Notes: a model not told the origin generated them from the letters alone. Positions 9,570 to 18,075 are shown, counted from the stretch's first letter. The stretch: 64,000 bases of DNA from Ferruginibacter sp050611725 (GCF_050611725.1 NZ_JBODJB010000001.1:558001-622000); one strand, 5' to 3'. Translations and numbers: made by a program.

Positions 9570-10333
9570 TGAACACTGTACAAGTATCATATCCGGTAGA
9601 GGCACATCATCTTACTAAAAAAATAGAAGATGATTCATTCTGGTATCAACACAGAACATCCGTTATCCTTAAAGCAATAAAGAAAAACATTAGTGGCACT
9701 CCAACAATTTATGATCTTGGTGGTGGCAACGGGCCAATTTCAAAAGCGCTGATCAACAACGGATATAACTGTGTATTGGTAGAAGCTTTACCCGATGCCG
9801 TTACAATCGCTAAGGAAAGAGGTATTCAATCAACCATATTATCAACCATACAGGATTTTAAAAAAACAGAACTATCGGTTGTTTTGTTGGCCGATGTACT
9901 GGAACATATAGAAGATGACTTATCAATGCTTAAACAACTGTATCAACAGATTGCACCGGGAGGCGGCATTGTTATTACAGTTCCTGCATTCAGTCATATC
10001 ACAACTTCTATTGATAGAGAGATAGGGCATTTCAGAAGATATACAACAAGCAACATGTCTGCTAAACTTACTGAGGCAGGATTTGTAGTTCAACAAAGAT
10101 CATATTTTTTTTCTTTGCTTTATCTACCGTTTGTTTTATTGAGAGTGCTGCCTGAAAAGCTTGGTTTTACCAAAAATAAAAAAGATAATAGGAGAAATAA
10201 AGAGCATTTATCTAATTCACCCCGGCTTAATAAATTAGCCGGAAAATTTTTACAGTGGGAATGCAGATGCATACAATCGGGCATTCGTATTCCTTTTGGA
10301 ACCAGTTGCATTGTAGTGGCAACAAAATCTTAA
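9569..10333 (+). CDS. Class I SAM-dependent methyltransferase
   Basis: 254 residues, a different methyltransferase from its upstream neighbour. SAM motif I is IYDLGGGNGPISKALINNGY near residue 47, the acidic end of strand 2 is CVLVEALPDA, and motif IV is VVLLADVLEHIEDDLSMLK followed by APGGGIVITVPAFS. The segment EIGHFRRYTTSNM resembles methyltransferases found in glycosyltransferase clusters (Methyltransf_23-like). The ATG overlaps the previous stop by one base, and 14 bp separate it from the HpcH/HpaI-family gene. Substrate unknown; context suggests a glycan or lipid-linked intermediate. Confidence 0.83.
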   Translation: MNTVQVSYPVEAHHLTKKIEDDSFWYQHRTSVILKAIKKNISGTPTIYDLGGGNGPISKALINNGYNCVLVEALPDAVTIAKERGIQSTILSTIQDFKKTELSVVLLADVLEHIEDDLSMLKQLYQQIAPGGGIVITVPAFSHITTSIDREIGHFRRYTTSNMSAKLTEAGFVVQQRSYFFSLLYLPFVLLRVLPEKLGFTKNKKDNRRNKEHLSNSPRLNKLAGKFLQWECRCIQSGIRIPFGTSCIVVATKS

Positions 10334-10347
10334 CCTAAAAACTAATA

Positions 10348-11127
10348 ATGAAATTTAATAAAGATAGTTTTGAACTCTTATTATTTACAACAAATATAAA
10401 CATAGCAAAAGAGTGTCTTCAGGCTGGTGTTGATGCAATTATAATTGATTGGGAAAACAAGGGAAAGAACGAAAGACAGAGTGGCTATCCTACTCAGATA
10501 AATTATGACACTGTTGATGATCTTATCAATATGCGAAAAAATATTTCCGGGAAAATAATCTGCCGTATCAATAAATTTAACCACGAATATTCTGCTGCTG
10601 AAATTGACCTTGCAATAAACAGCGGTGCCGACGAAATATTTTTACCGATGGTAGAAGATAAAAGTGAGGTGAATAATGCGTTAGAGCTAGTTAACAACAG
10701 ATGCAAAATGGGCATACTCATTGAAACGGATAGTGCTGTACAAAAAGTAGAAACATTTAATAATCTACCCCTGTCAAGGGTTTATGTAGGATTAAACGAT
10801 CTTCAGATAAGTCGTAAATCTGCAAACATGTTTTTACCATTGGTGGATGATACAGTACGGACAGTCAAATCAACCTTCAAAAATATTCCGGTAGGTGTAG
10901 GTGGTATGACTCATCCGGATGAAGGATATCCTATTCCTGCAAAACTCCTAATTCAACAGTATATAAATCTTGATATAAATTTTAGTTTTTTAAGAAGAGC
11001 ATTTTTAAAGGACCTTCAAATTTATGGAGCTGACAAATTGGTAAGTGAAATAAGGAATAGTCTACAGCAAATAAAGCCAACGACTGTATCAGAAACAAAC
11101 GAACAATTAAGATCATTCTTAGATTAA
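10348..11127 (+). CDS. HpcH/HpaI aldolase / citrate lyase family protein
   Basis: 259 residues forming a TIM barrel of the HpcH/HpaI (citrate lyase beta) family. Visible motifs include QAGVDAIIIDWENKGK at the first active-site strand, ADEIFLPMVEDKSEV, the metal-ligand Glu in KMGILIETDSAV, and the second ligand Asp in VYVGLNDLQISR (family usual: GtnDL). The family carries out retro-aldol cleavage or formation of 2-oxo or CoA-linked 3-hydroxy acids using Mg2+ or Mn2+. The pairing with the 2-hydroxyacid dehydrogenase 12 bp downstream suggests a short 2-oxo-acid route within the glycan-like cluster; the substrates cannot be read from sequence. Confidence 0.82.
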   Translation: MKFNKDSFELLLFTTNINIAKECLQAGVDAIIIDWENKGKNERQSGYPTQINYDTVDDLINMRKNISGKIICRINKFNHEYSAAEIDLAINSGADEIFLPMVEDKSEVNNALELVNNRCKMGILIETDSAVQKVETFNNLPLSRVYVGLNDLQISRKSANMFLPLVDDTVRTVKSTFKNIPVGVGGMTHPDEGYPIPAKLLIQQYINLDINFSFLRRAFLKDLQIYGADKLVSEIRNSLQQIKPTTVSETNEQLRSFLD

Positions 11128-11139
11128 TCTATAACTATA

Positions 11140-12090
11140 ATGAAGAGAACGCTACTTCTCTTATATAAAGTCAGTCAGCAACACCTAAGCAATCTTCAAA
11201 ACATTGCCCCTGATTGGAATATTGTGCATACCACAGATAAAACTGTTGCTGCACAATTAATCGAAAATGCCGAGGTGGTAATGGGCAATCATCATCTTTG
11301 CGAAAGTCTCCCACTCAATAAACAAAAGATAAAGTGGTTACAAACCAACTCGGTTGGTATTGATTATATTTTGAAAAGATGCGGCACTCTTCTTGAAAAC
11401 ATAATTGTTACAAATGCAAGAGGTGTTTATAATGATGAGATCTGTGAACATACGATCGGACTTGTTCTTACGCTTCATAGAAACCTTCATCTGATAAGAG
11501 ATGCTCAGCATTTGCATCAATGGGAGAGACCGATACAACTACCATTACTTTCGCAAAAAAATGCAATGATCATCGGTTATGGCAGTTTAGGAAAAGTGAT
11601 CGGTGAAAAATTATCAATGTTTGGAACGAAGATATATGGAGTAAATACTGAAGTGCAGTTTTTTATTGATGAGAAAGGAACAAAAAAACATTGGAAGGAA
11701 ATACTTCCGACAATTGATATTGTAATCCTTGCACTGCCATATACAAATGAAACGATCAATTATTTTAGCGCAACCGAAATACAGCAGCTCCCTGCAAATG
11801 CAATACTCATCAATATCGGCAGAGCCGGCACCATTGATGAAAAAGCTTTGTACGAACACTTAAATACCAATAAAATTCATGCAGCCGCATTGGATGTATT
11901 CGACGATGAGCCATTGAATCCAGAGCATACTGCATGGACAATCAAGAATCTTTTTGTTTCGCCACATATGGCGAGGACAAGAGAACTAAAGCCTCCTTTC
12001 CAATACGAACAATTCTTTGAAGAAAATTTTAAACGATACATCAACAATGAGTCGCTGCAAAATATTGTTGATATTACTAAAGGTTATTAA
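11140..12090 (+). CDS. D-isomer-specific 2-hydroxyacid dehydrogenase
   Basis: 316 residues, normal for the family. The N-terminal catalytic domain is followed by the NAD-binding motif IIGYGSLGKVIGEKLSMFG near residue 146. The catalytic Arg sits in NIGRAGTIDE near 228, the Glu in LDVFDDEPLNPE near 257 and the His in FVSPHMART near 277, so the R-E-H set is intact. The enzyme reduces a 2-oxo acid to a D-2-hydroxy acid or the reverse, with NAD(P)H. It is located between the HpcH/HpaI-like gene (12 bp) and the glycosyltransferase, whose ATG follows the stop codon with no gap. A serine-type sugar-acid or lactyl-type substituent pathway is one guess. Confidence 0.88.
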   Translation: MKRTLLLLYKVSQQHLSNLQNIAPDWNIVHTTDKTVAAQLIENAEVVMGNHHLCESLPLNKQKIKWLQTNSVGIDYILKRCGTLLENIIVTNARGVYNDEICEHTIGLVLTLHRNLHLIRDAQHLHQWERPIQLPLLSQKNAMIIGYGSLGKVIGEKLSMFGTKIYGVNTEVQFFIDEKGTKKHWKEILPTIDIVILALPYTNETINYFSATEIQQLPANAILINIGRAGTIDEKALYEHLNTNKIHAAALDVFDDEPLNPEHTAWTIKNLFVSPHMARTRELKPPFQYEQFFEENFKRYINNESLQNIVDITKGY

Positions 12091-12798
12091 ATGAAAGTAA
12101 GTTATGTGATACCGGTTTTTAATAATGCTGCAACACTTGTAGCGCTGGCAAATCAATTAGCAGATTGCAGCTTTAAAAATAACTGGGAACATGAGATCGT
12201 TTTTGTTGACGATTGCAGTAGAGATAACTCTTTAGAAGTTTTATCGTCAATTAAAAAAAACACGACGGTAATAAAATTAAAAGAAAATAATGGACAGAGT
12301 ACTGCCGTGTTGCTTGGTTTAAAATATGCGTCAGGAGATATTGCCGTAGCAATGGATGCCGATCTTCAAGACAGGCCGGACTTTATTCCCAAACTTGTTG
12401 AGAAAATAAATGATTCAGTCGATGTAGCTTTCAGCGGCAGAAGCGGACGGTATGAAAATAGTTCCAAACTTTTTTCAGCCAAAACATTTAAATACATATT
12501 GCATTTATTAAGCAAAAAAAGATTGCCTGCCGACGCATGCATGTTTTTTGCCATTAAAAAAGAATCTATTAGTCCCCTATTGGCCTATACGGGATCTAAG
12601 CCTTACCTGCTCTCAATTATTGCTCGAAAAAAATTGAATTGTATAAGCGTCCCATACATTAGAGCTGCAAATAATTTATCAAAAAGTAATTACACTTTTA
12701 CAAAAAGATGGAAAGTTGGTATGAAAGGCATTATGAATTTTTTCTTCCTGCACGAGAAAATATTACCTGAAAACGCATACAGCATTGTTCAACATTAA
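12091..12798 (+). CDS. Glycosyltransferase family 2
   Basis: 235 residues of GT-A fold: MKVSYVIPVFNNAATL at the N-terminus, the nucleotide-binding acid in FVDDCSRDNS, and the DxD-type motif AVAMDADLQDRPDFI near residue 85. It resembles DPM1/DPG-type enzymes that move a sugar from a nucleotide to polyprenyl phosphate, but it ends without the C-terminal membrane helices common in that group. It could be a soluble GT2 or depend on the upstream polytopic protein. It abuts the dehydrogenase gene (no spacer) and ends the operon; a bidirectional terminator hairpin follows at 12808-12837. Confidence 0.87.
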   Translation: MKVSYVIPVFNNAATLVALANQLADCSFKNNWEHEIVFVDDCSRDNSLEVLSSIKKNTTVIKLKENNGQSTAVLLGLKYASGDIAVAMDADLQDRPDFIPKLVEKINDSVDVAFSGRSGRYENSSKLFSAKTFKYILHLLSKKRLPADACMFFAIKKESISPLLAYTGSKPYLLSIIARKKLNCISVPYIRAANNLSKSNYTFTKRWKVGMKGIMNFFFLHEKILPENAYSIVQH

Positions 12799-12807
12799 TT
12801 CAATAAA

Positions 12808-12837
12808 AAAACGCTCCAGAAATTTCTGAAGCGTTTT
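12808..12837. terminator. Bidirectional hairpin terminator
   Basis: AAAACGCT and AGCGTTTT flank the self-complementary CAGAAATTTCTG, with one C/A mismatch on the way. It sits between the convergent glycosyltransferase and lipoprotein genes, with A and T runs on both sides. Confidence 0.8.
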
Positions 12838-12859
12838 AATAGCAAGCAATCATGAACAA

Positions 12860-13846
12860 CTATAAATTATCTAAATAACTTTTCAACTCCTCTAAACTAA
12901 CTCTTGCAGGATTTATATTTATATTTTGGTAATCGGCAGATGATTTACTGGTAACAAAACCATTATGACCAAGGTAATAGAAGTTTCCTTCTTTGGTTAA
13001 AGTCACAATTCTAACAGATTTCCCTGAAGGTAACGCCGTACTTATAAATTTTTTCAACGCAACACTTCCTTTCATTTTAATCACTGTTGAAATATCATTG
13101 AACACTACAAAAGACAATGTATTCGCATTTGTAAAATTTGTTGGCAGCATTAAGCTTATTTTCACAGAATCATCTGTTGCAATATCATAAAAATAATTAC
13201 AGTTCATCCAACGCAAACGATTTGTATAAAATTCATACCCGGCTGAAGTAAAAAGCACTCTGTTAAAATTGTTTGATATCGTATCGCCACATTGTTTCCA
13301 ATTAAACATATATGGATCTGTGTTATCACCATCGAACAACTTCATTGCCTGGGAAACATAATTATTTTCAAACTGAATTTTAATTTTTTTATCGTTAGCC
13401 AGTTTCAACACTTCTCCTTCTTTTTTCCCTTGAATAAATACTGCTCCTCCATTAACTAACATTCTGTTGTCAGAAATTGTTGGTCTTGACATTTTAATAA
13501 GATCTCCTTTCTTCTTTAAAAGATAGGCTTCTACTGCAATTCTGCCATCTACTGTAGCCCCTGCTGATGTAACAAATGCATTTGCAGGAAAAGTACAAAC
13601 TAAGCCGGAAGGAAAAGCAACCGTATGAACAGCATTGTCCATATCAATACTGTCTCTATCTGCTGCAAAGACCAATGCATTCTGCAATTTAGATGCAAAC
13701 ATATTTTCATTCATATCACCATACCAGGTATCGCTGGGCCCTGTAACCTGTCCGGGATCAATTACAAATACATCAGAATCTTTAGTGCAGCCGATGAAAA
13801 CAAATCCGCAAACTAATACCGTAAATAAATTAATAAATTTTCTCAT
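12860..13846 (-). CDS. Outer-envelope lipoprotein of unknown function
   Basis: 328 residues. The N-terminus MRKFINLFTVLVCGFVFIGC ends in a lipobox Cys (VFIGC), followed by KDSD, so this is a signal-peptidase-II lipoprotein. The body is beta-rich. A segment TVAFPSGLVCTFPANAFVTS near residues 75-95, followed by GATVDGRIAVEAYLLKKKGD, resembles carboxypeptidase-regulatory-like or lipocalin-like beta domains seen in many Bacteroidota surface lipoproteins, but I do not recognise the family. It lies 53 bp downstream of the sigma-factor partner gene on the same strand and is probably part of the same transcript. Confidence 0.75.
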   Translation of the reverse strand: MRKFINLFTVLVCGFVFIGCTKDSDVFVIDPGQVTGPSDTWYGDMNENMFASKLQNALVFAADRDSIDMDNAVHTVAFPSGLVCTFPANAFVTSAGATVDGRIAVEAYLLKKKGDLIKMSRPTISDNRMLVNGGAVFIQGKKEGEVLKLANDKKIKIQFENNYVSQAMKLFDGDNTDPYMFNWKQCGDTISNNFNRVLFTSAGYEFYTNRLRWMNCNYFYDIATDDSVKISLMLPTNFTNANTLSFVVFNDISTVIKMKGSVALKKFISTALPSGKSVRIVTLTKEGNFYYLGHNGFVTSKSSADYQNININPARVSLEELKSYLDNL

Positions 13847-13899
13847 TGTCTATACTATGTCCTTCTTTCAGATACTTTGTGTTTTGATTGTGCTGCCTG

Positions 13900-15228
13900 T
13901 TATTTTAAATCTACTCTAATTCCTAAACGCAGTCCGATGGTATTATACTTCTGCTCCAGCGTAAGAGTTTCTTTGCTCATAGGATTTAAGTTATACCTGA
14001 AATATGGCTCTGCTAAAACATGCATTTGATCTGTCAATTTATAATACACACCTATACCTCCTGTTAAACCAACACCAACATTGGTTCGGAACTGATAAGG
14101 AGATGTTGTTGACTTGCCTGTTGTTATGGAAACAGGCAGGTAGTTGGTATCCAACACTTCTCCTCTTTGCCAGCTATAAACATTTATCATTGCACCTGCA
14201 CTAATATTTACATGCAGTCTGCCATTACCTATTTCATAGCCTGCCATCAGAGGAATATCTATTGTTTTGTATTTATTGTAGGTTGTCTTTTTTCGTGTGC
14301 CCGTTACCGTGTAGCTTCCGGTAGTATCTCCTGTATTAGGATCAATGATATAGGTAACTTGTACCAAATTATTTTGTACGAAAGTGAATTTTTCATTTAT
14401 CTGGCTATAGTTCAATCCGGCTTTTACACTCACCCCATTTTTGAACACTTTCCCTATTCTTATTCCGGCACTGTAGGCAGAAGAAACTTTTGTACTTGCT
14501 TTACGTTTTGCCAGATACTCGGACTGTGTTGTATCTGTAAAATTTCTGATGGTAAAATCCGGGCCGGCGTAAACTTCTATGTAAGTTTTATCACCTGCGG
14601 CGCCATCTTCAACTGTGGGGCAAGGCACTGTTACGTTGGGAAATTTTCTGTTTTGTAAAAAAGTCGTTGCTCTTTCGGGGAATTCGATCAGCAGTAATTT
14701 ATTGGACAAAATATTTCTTGTTGCTATTTTTTTCTGCAGATCGAGTGCATCATCATTTACCACAAGATCATTATAATCGGCAAGAGGAAAGTAGACCTGA
14801 TCTTTATTTAATCCTATCCGGTTATTGCCTGATGAAAACTTAGCCGATTGAGCATTGATGCTATTACTATTTTCTGTGTTTACAATTTTAGAATCAGTTG
14901 CTTGTTGTTGATTAGAAATATGTTGATCTCTTGATTGAACTTTACTATCGTCACTTTGATGACCTTTAACAGCAGCCACTGTATTTACTTTTTGTGGATC
15001 GTTTGAATTATTGCCACCTGATAATAACCATGCAGCCAATGATGCAACAATCACCCCTCCTACCAACACTGCAACATTTTTGGTATTAAAAAAATTATAC
15101 CAAAAGCCGGCGGGCTTTCTATTTTTTCTTGCCGCCACAATGTTATCCCATACATGCGGAGACACAGTGGTTGAAAATCCACTGAGTTCATTTTTTATAT
15201 AGTTATCAAAATTCCTTTCTTCGCTCAT
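13900..15228 (-). CDS. Sigma-factor partner: membrane-spanning protein with outer-membrane barrel-like C-terminal domain
   Basis: 442 residues. Residues 1-40 are a charged cytoplasmic-type segment (NFDNYIKNELSGFSTTVSPH) like the N-terminus of many Bacteroidota anti-sigma-like proteins. Residues 51-69 form one transmembrane helix (NVAVLVGGVIVASLAAWLLS). Residues 75-200 are a low-complexity Ser/Asn/Gln linker. Residues about 210-442 have repeated beta strands ending GLRLGIRVDLK, as in the OMP beta-barrel_2 family. The start codon overlaps the stop of the ECF sigma gene by 4 bp (ATGA). An anti-sigma role for the N-terminus is inferred from this coupling. A helix before a barrel-like domain is topologically unusual. 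Confidence 0.75.
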   Translation of the reverse strand: MSEERNFDNYIKNELSGFSTTVSPHVWDNIVAARKNRKPAGFWYNFFNTKNVAVLVGGVIVASLAAWLLSGGNNSNDPQKVNTVAAVKGHQSDDSKVQSRDQHISNQQQATDSKIVNTENSNSINAQSAKFSSGNNRIGLNKDQVYFPLADYNDLVVNDDALDLQKKIATRNILSNKLLLIEFPERATTFLQNRKFPNVTVPCPTVEDGAAGDKTYIEVYAGPDFTIRNFTDTTQSEYLAKRKASTKVSSAYSAGIRIGKVFKNGVSVKAGLNYSQINEKFTFVQNNLVQVTYIIDPNTGDTTGSYTVTGTRKKTTYNKYKTIDIPLMAGYEIGNGRLHVNISAGAMINVYSWQRGEVLDTNYLPVSITTGKSTTSPYQFRTNVGVGLTGGIGVYYKLTDQMHVLAEPYFRYNLNPMSKETLTLEQKYNTIGLRLGIRVDLK

Positions 15229-15767
15229 ACAGCAATTTTTTGCATTTCGGTTATTTGTCTTTGTAACATCATTCTTGCTTTTACCAACTGACTTCTGCTT
15301 GTTCCGGGTTGAATGCCCAGCATTTCAGCAATCTCATCGTGTTGATATCCTTCGATCACATACAGGTTAAAAACTATCCTGTATCCATCGGGTAAATTAT
15401 TTATAAGTTCCATCAGATCCTTTTGGGTTAGATGAGCATACACCGATGGATCCAAAACGCTTTCATCTCTATCCCTTATTTCATAGCCCGATAATTCTTT
15501 TGAATAACGGGTTAATGTATATTTTTTTAAGGCCGTGTTAACCACGATCTTTCTTATCCAACCTTCAAAAGAACCTTCAAATTTGAACTGATGCATTTTG
15601 TCGAAAACCTTTATAAAGGCATCCTGCAAAATATCCTCAGCATCGGCTGCATTACGGGCATACCGTTGGCACACGCCCAACATACGGCCGCTATAACGGT
15701 TGAATACCTCTTTTTGGCAAGCGGCATCTTCCTTAATACAGGCTCTTATCAATTGCTCTTCGGTCAA
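15225..15767 (-). CDS. ECF-type RNA polymerase sigma-70 factor
   Basis: 180 residues with sigma region 2 at about 10-80 (RYARNAADAEDILQDAFIKV, then FKFEGSFEGWIRKIVVNTA) and region 4 at about 118-170 (LPDGYRIVFNLYVIEGYQHD followed by EIAEMLGIQPGTSRSQLVKA, a helix-turn-helix). No region 1.1 or 3, as in ECF factors. The best start is TTG at 15767, preceded by AAAGGAA a few bases upstream; an in-frame extension upstream has no better start. It overlaps the next gene by 4 bp and should control that gene or its own operon, including the lipoprotein at 12860-13846. Confidence 0.92.
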   Translation of the reverse strand: MTEEQLIRACIKEDAACQKEVFNRYSGRMLGVCQRYARNAADAEDILQDAFIKVFDKMHQFKFEGSFEGWIRKIVVNTALKKYTLTRYSKELSGYEIRDRDESVLDPSVYAHLTQKDLMELINNLPDGYRIVFNLYVIEGYQHDEIAEMLGIQPGTSRSQLVKARMMLQRQITEMQKIAV

Positions 15768-15973
15768 ATTCCTTTCTTTTTTATCAAGCCGTTTTTTTAC
15801 AGATACTATACGCAGATAATACGCTGCCCGGCAGGATTTATTGCTATTAAGTTACAAAAAACGGGCTAAATTTTACGGTTTATTCAAAAAAAACTAATTT
15901 CAGGACACTGATATGACAAATTAAAAAATATAACCTGTAAAATATCAGTTGGTTATAAAAATTCAGCCAGCAA
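15768..15973. other. Divergent intergenic region
   Basis: 206 bp between the sigma-factor gene (minus) and the coiled-coil gene (plus). I see no ORF and no clear -7 element; the middle is AT-rich. Confidence 0.5.
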
Positions 15974-16459
15974 ATGGACGCCGATTTTAACAAAGAAGAA
16001 CTTTTTAAAGAACTTACCAGATTGATGGCTCAAAATGAGAGCCTGAAAGAGCAATTGCAGGATTGCGAACAGGTATTGGCTATGCGTAAGAATAAGATAG
16101 AAAGTCTTGAAAAAAAACTGGCAGAATCTGCAGCCTACCAAAGCAGCTTAGATAGCTATCTGGCAGAAGTTCAGCAACTGGAAAATAATATTGATACTTT
16201 ACAACATAATATCGAGGGAACAAAAACCATTCAATCTGATCTTGAAAAGCAGGTAACCGATTCCGTTAGTGTTGAACATCGGTTAGAAGATGTACAACAA
16301 CAATACACTTATCTTCAAACACAACTCGAAGATCTACAAAATCAATTGCAGGAACTAAACGATCGAAATCTTATTCTTGTGCAACAAAACTCAAAAATTG
16401 CTGAGCTGGAAAGTCTTTTGGCTAATTATGAGTCTGCATCCAATATCGAAGAAGAATAA
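15974..16459 (+). CDS. Coiled-coil protein of unknown function
   Basis: 161 residues, almost entirely helical heptads from about residue 8 to 150 (for example ESLKEQLQDCEQVLAMRKNK and LEDLQNQLQELNDRNLILVQ). It is acidic and ends NIEEE. No signal peptide, membrane segment or catalytic motif is seen. One cysteine (QDCEQ) lies in the first helix. It could be a cytoplasmic scaffold or a small cell-division-type coiled coil, but no family can be named. It is followed after 88 bp by the Yip1-type membrane gene on the same strand. Confidence 0.7.
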   Translation: MDADFNKEELFKELTRLMAQNESLKEQLQDCEQVLAMRKNKIESLEKKLAESAAYQSSLDSYLAEVQQLENNIDTLQHNIEGTKTIQSDLEKQVTDSVSVEHRLEDVQQQYTYLQTQLEDLQNQLQELNDRNLILVQQNSKIAELESLLANYESASNIEEE

Positions 16460-16547
16460 TCCTGCTTAAGTTGGGTAAAAATATTTCAGGCAAGAGTTGT
16501 ATTCATCAAATCCTTTTTTTACATTACATATCTAAAACTTAACGCAT

Positions 16548-17162
16548 ATGAATCTAATTGAAAGAGTAAAGAATATTATCATTACTCCCAAAACTGAATG
16601 GGATGTTATTAATGGAGAATCAACTACTCCTCCAATGCTACTTACAAGCTATGTTATTCCAATGGCTTTAATTCCGGCAGTTGCAACCTTCATTGGAATG
16701 GGATTAATAGGGGTTGATGTTTTTGGAATAAAAGTAGGCGGAATAAAATATGGATTGGCTTTAGGCATCATGTCTTTTTTGGGCTCAATTGTTAGCTATT
16801 ATGTTTCTACTTATGTTATTGATGCATTGGCTCCAACTTTTAAGTCGGAAAAAGACATCAATAAATCTGCACAACTGGTGGCCTATTCATCAACAGCAGC
16901 TTATGTTGCAGGTATTTTCAGTATTTTACCGGCTTTGTCTTTTTTAGGTATCCTTGCATTGTATGCTATTTACCTTTTTTACATTGGCTTACCTAAGTTA
17001 AAGAAAACACCCCAGGATCAGGTTGTAGTATATATGGTGGTGGGAGCCCTGATTATTATTGTGGTTTCGGTTGTTGTAAATCTTATTCTTACCAAAGTGG
17101 TATATAGTATTGTAGGTAATCCATTTGCAATGGGAATGGATGATCTGTTTAAGTTCAAGTAG
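16548..17162 (+). CDS. Yip1-family integral membrane protein
   Basis: 204 residues. The N-terminus MNLIERVKNIIITPKTEWDV is the usual opening of bacterial Yip1-domain proteins, followed by five hydrophobic segments (roughly 30-55, 67-90, 115-140, 145-160 and 170-195). The conserved polar stretch STAAYVAGIFSILPALSF is also present. Function in bacteria is unknown; the domain is named for a eukaryotic trafficking protein. The gene ends 25 bp before a strong hairpin terminator and appears to be monocistronic or the end of a two-gene unit with the coiled-coil gene. Confidence 0.8.
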   Translation: MNLIERVKNIIITPKTEWDVINGESTTPPMLLTSYVIPMALIPAVATFIGMGLIGVDVFGIKVGGIKYGLALGIMSFLGSIVSYYVSTYVIDALAPTFKSEKDINKSAQLVAYSSTAAYVAGIFSILPALSFLGILALYAIYLFYIGLPKLKKTPQDQVVVYMVVGALIIIVVSVVVNLILTKVVYSIVGNPFAMGMDDLFKFK

Positions 17163-17187
17163 CATTCATCATCATTCTATATACAAT

Positions 17188-17218
17188 AAAGCATTCTGAT
17201 TTTTCAGGATGCTTTTTT
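17188..17218 (+). terminator. Rho-independent terminator of the Yip1-type gene
   Basis: AAAGCATTCTG and CAGGATGCTTT form an 11 bp stem with one G-T pair around a six-base loop, followed by a run of T. Confidence 0.85.
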
Positions 17219-17225
17219 ATTTACC

Positions 17226-17233
17226 TAAATTTG
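17226..17233 (+). promoter_or_regulatory. Promoter -7 element (TAAATTTG) for pdxH
   Basis: Exact TAnnTTTG match, 8 nt before the chosen pdxH ATG at 17242. It supports that start over the longer reading frame beginning at 17209, which overlaps the terminator. Confidence 0.6.
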
Positions 17234-17241
17234 TATTCAAC

Positions 17242-17883
17242 ATGAGTACAATTGCAGCAATAAGAAAAGATTATCAACAGCACACACTTACCGAAAAGGA
17301 TGTGTCGCAAGACCCTTTACAACAGTTTGGACAATGGTGGGACGATGCCATTAAAAGTGAAATAGATGAAGTGAATGCAATGACACTTGCAACAGTAAAG
17401 AGTGACGGCACGCCATCTGCCAGGATAGTTTTATTAAAAGGATTTGATGAAAGAGGGTTTACTTTTTACACCAATTACAACAGCAATAAAGGAAAAGAAT
17501 TAGATGAAGGGAAAAAAGCTTGTCTGGTTTTTTTCTGGAAAGAATTAGAACGACAAATAAGAATAACAGGAATTACTGAAAGGGTGAGTGAAAAAGAAAG
17601 TGATGCATATTTCAATTCAAGACCTGAAGCCAGTAAGATCGGGGCATGGTCATCGCCACAAAGTTTACCGATATTTAACAGAGATGTAATTGAAGAAAAT
17701 GTGGTAAAATTTAAGGAACAATTTAGTAATGATCCTATTCCTCGTCCGCCGCATTGGGGGGGATATATAGTAAAACCAACTACGGTAGAATTTTGGCAAG
17801 GCCGGCCTAGTCGCTTGCACGACAGGATCTTATATACCTTGCAGGAAGATGGAGGCTGGAAGATAGAAAGGCTAGCCCCCTAG
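17242..17883 (+). CDS. pdxH: Pyridoxamine 5'-phosphate oxidase
   Basis: 213 residues, the standard PdxH length, when started at the ATG at 17242 (MSTIAAIRKDYQQ); the longer frame from 17209 would add residues encoded in the preceding terminator. Motifs: RIVLLKGFDERGFTFYTNYN (FMN-binding region), KACLVFFWKELERQIRITG, and the C-terminal signature VEFWQGRPSRLHDRILYTL. The enzyme oxidises pyridoxine or pyridoxamine 5'-phosphate to pyridoxal 5'-phosphate using FMN and O2, the last step of vitamin B6 synthesis and salvage. The gene stands alone, with a repeat palindrome beginning just after the stop. Confidence 0.96.
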   Translation: MSTIAAIRKDYQQHTLTEKDVSQDPLQQFGQWWDDAIKSEIDEVNAMTLATVKSDGTPSARIVLLKGFDERGFTFYTNYNSNKGKELDEGKKACLVFFWKELERQIRITGITERVSEKESDAYFNSRPEASKIGAWSSPQSLPIFNRDVIEENVVKFKEQFSNDPIPRPPHWGGYIVKPTTVEFWQGRPSRLHDRILYTLQEDGGWKIERLAP

Positions 17884-17899
17884 ATAATTACGATGTGAG

Positions 17900-17966
17900 A
17901 TTTACGATTTACGATTTGATCCGATATTAAAAGTACATCGTAAATCTAAAATCGTAAATCGTAAAT
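17900..17966. repeat. Word-repeat palindrome (TTTACGATTT family)
   Basis: ATTTACGATTTACGATTT at 17900-17917 and its exact reverse complement at 17949-17966 form an 18 bp perfect inverted repeat around 31 bases. Related TTTACGATTT words occur at 34118-34143 and 47745-47771. Confidence 0.8.
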
Positions 17967-17970
17967 AGAA

Positions 17971-18075
17971 TTATGCTTTTTTCTTAGCTGCTTTCTTCAC
18001 TTTAGCAGGTCTGCTTTTTCCGAAAGAACCTTTAGTGATCTTTCCTTTTTTTGTTTTGATATCGCCACGTCCCAT
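17971..18075 (-). CDS. 30S ribosomal protein bTHX
   Basis: A 34-residue basic protein (MGRGDIKTKKGKITKGSFGK, then SRPAKVKKAAKKKA), too short for ordinary ORF finding. The opening MGRGD-x-K-T-KKGK and the Lys/Ala-rich tail are the hallmark of the small-subunit protein THX found in Thermus and in Bacteroidota, where it sits at the head of the 30S subunit. It lies downstream of the HU gene on the same strand, but the HU terminator at 18107-18144 separates them, so it probably has its own promoter in the short spacer or relies on read-through. Confidence 0.9.
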   Translation of the reverse strand: MGRGDIKTKKGKITKGSFGKSRPAKVKKAAKKKA

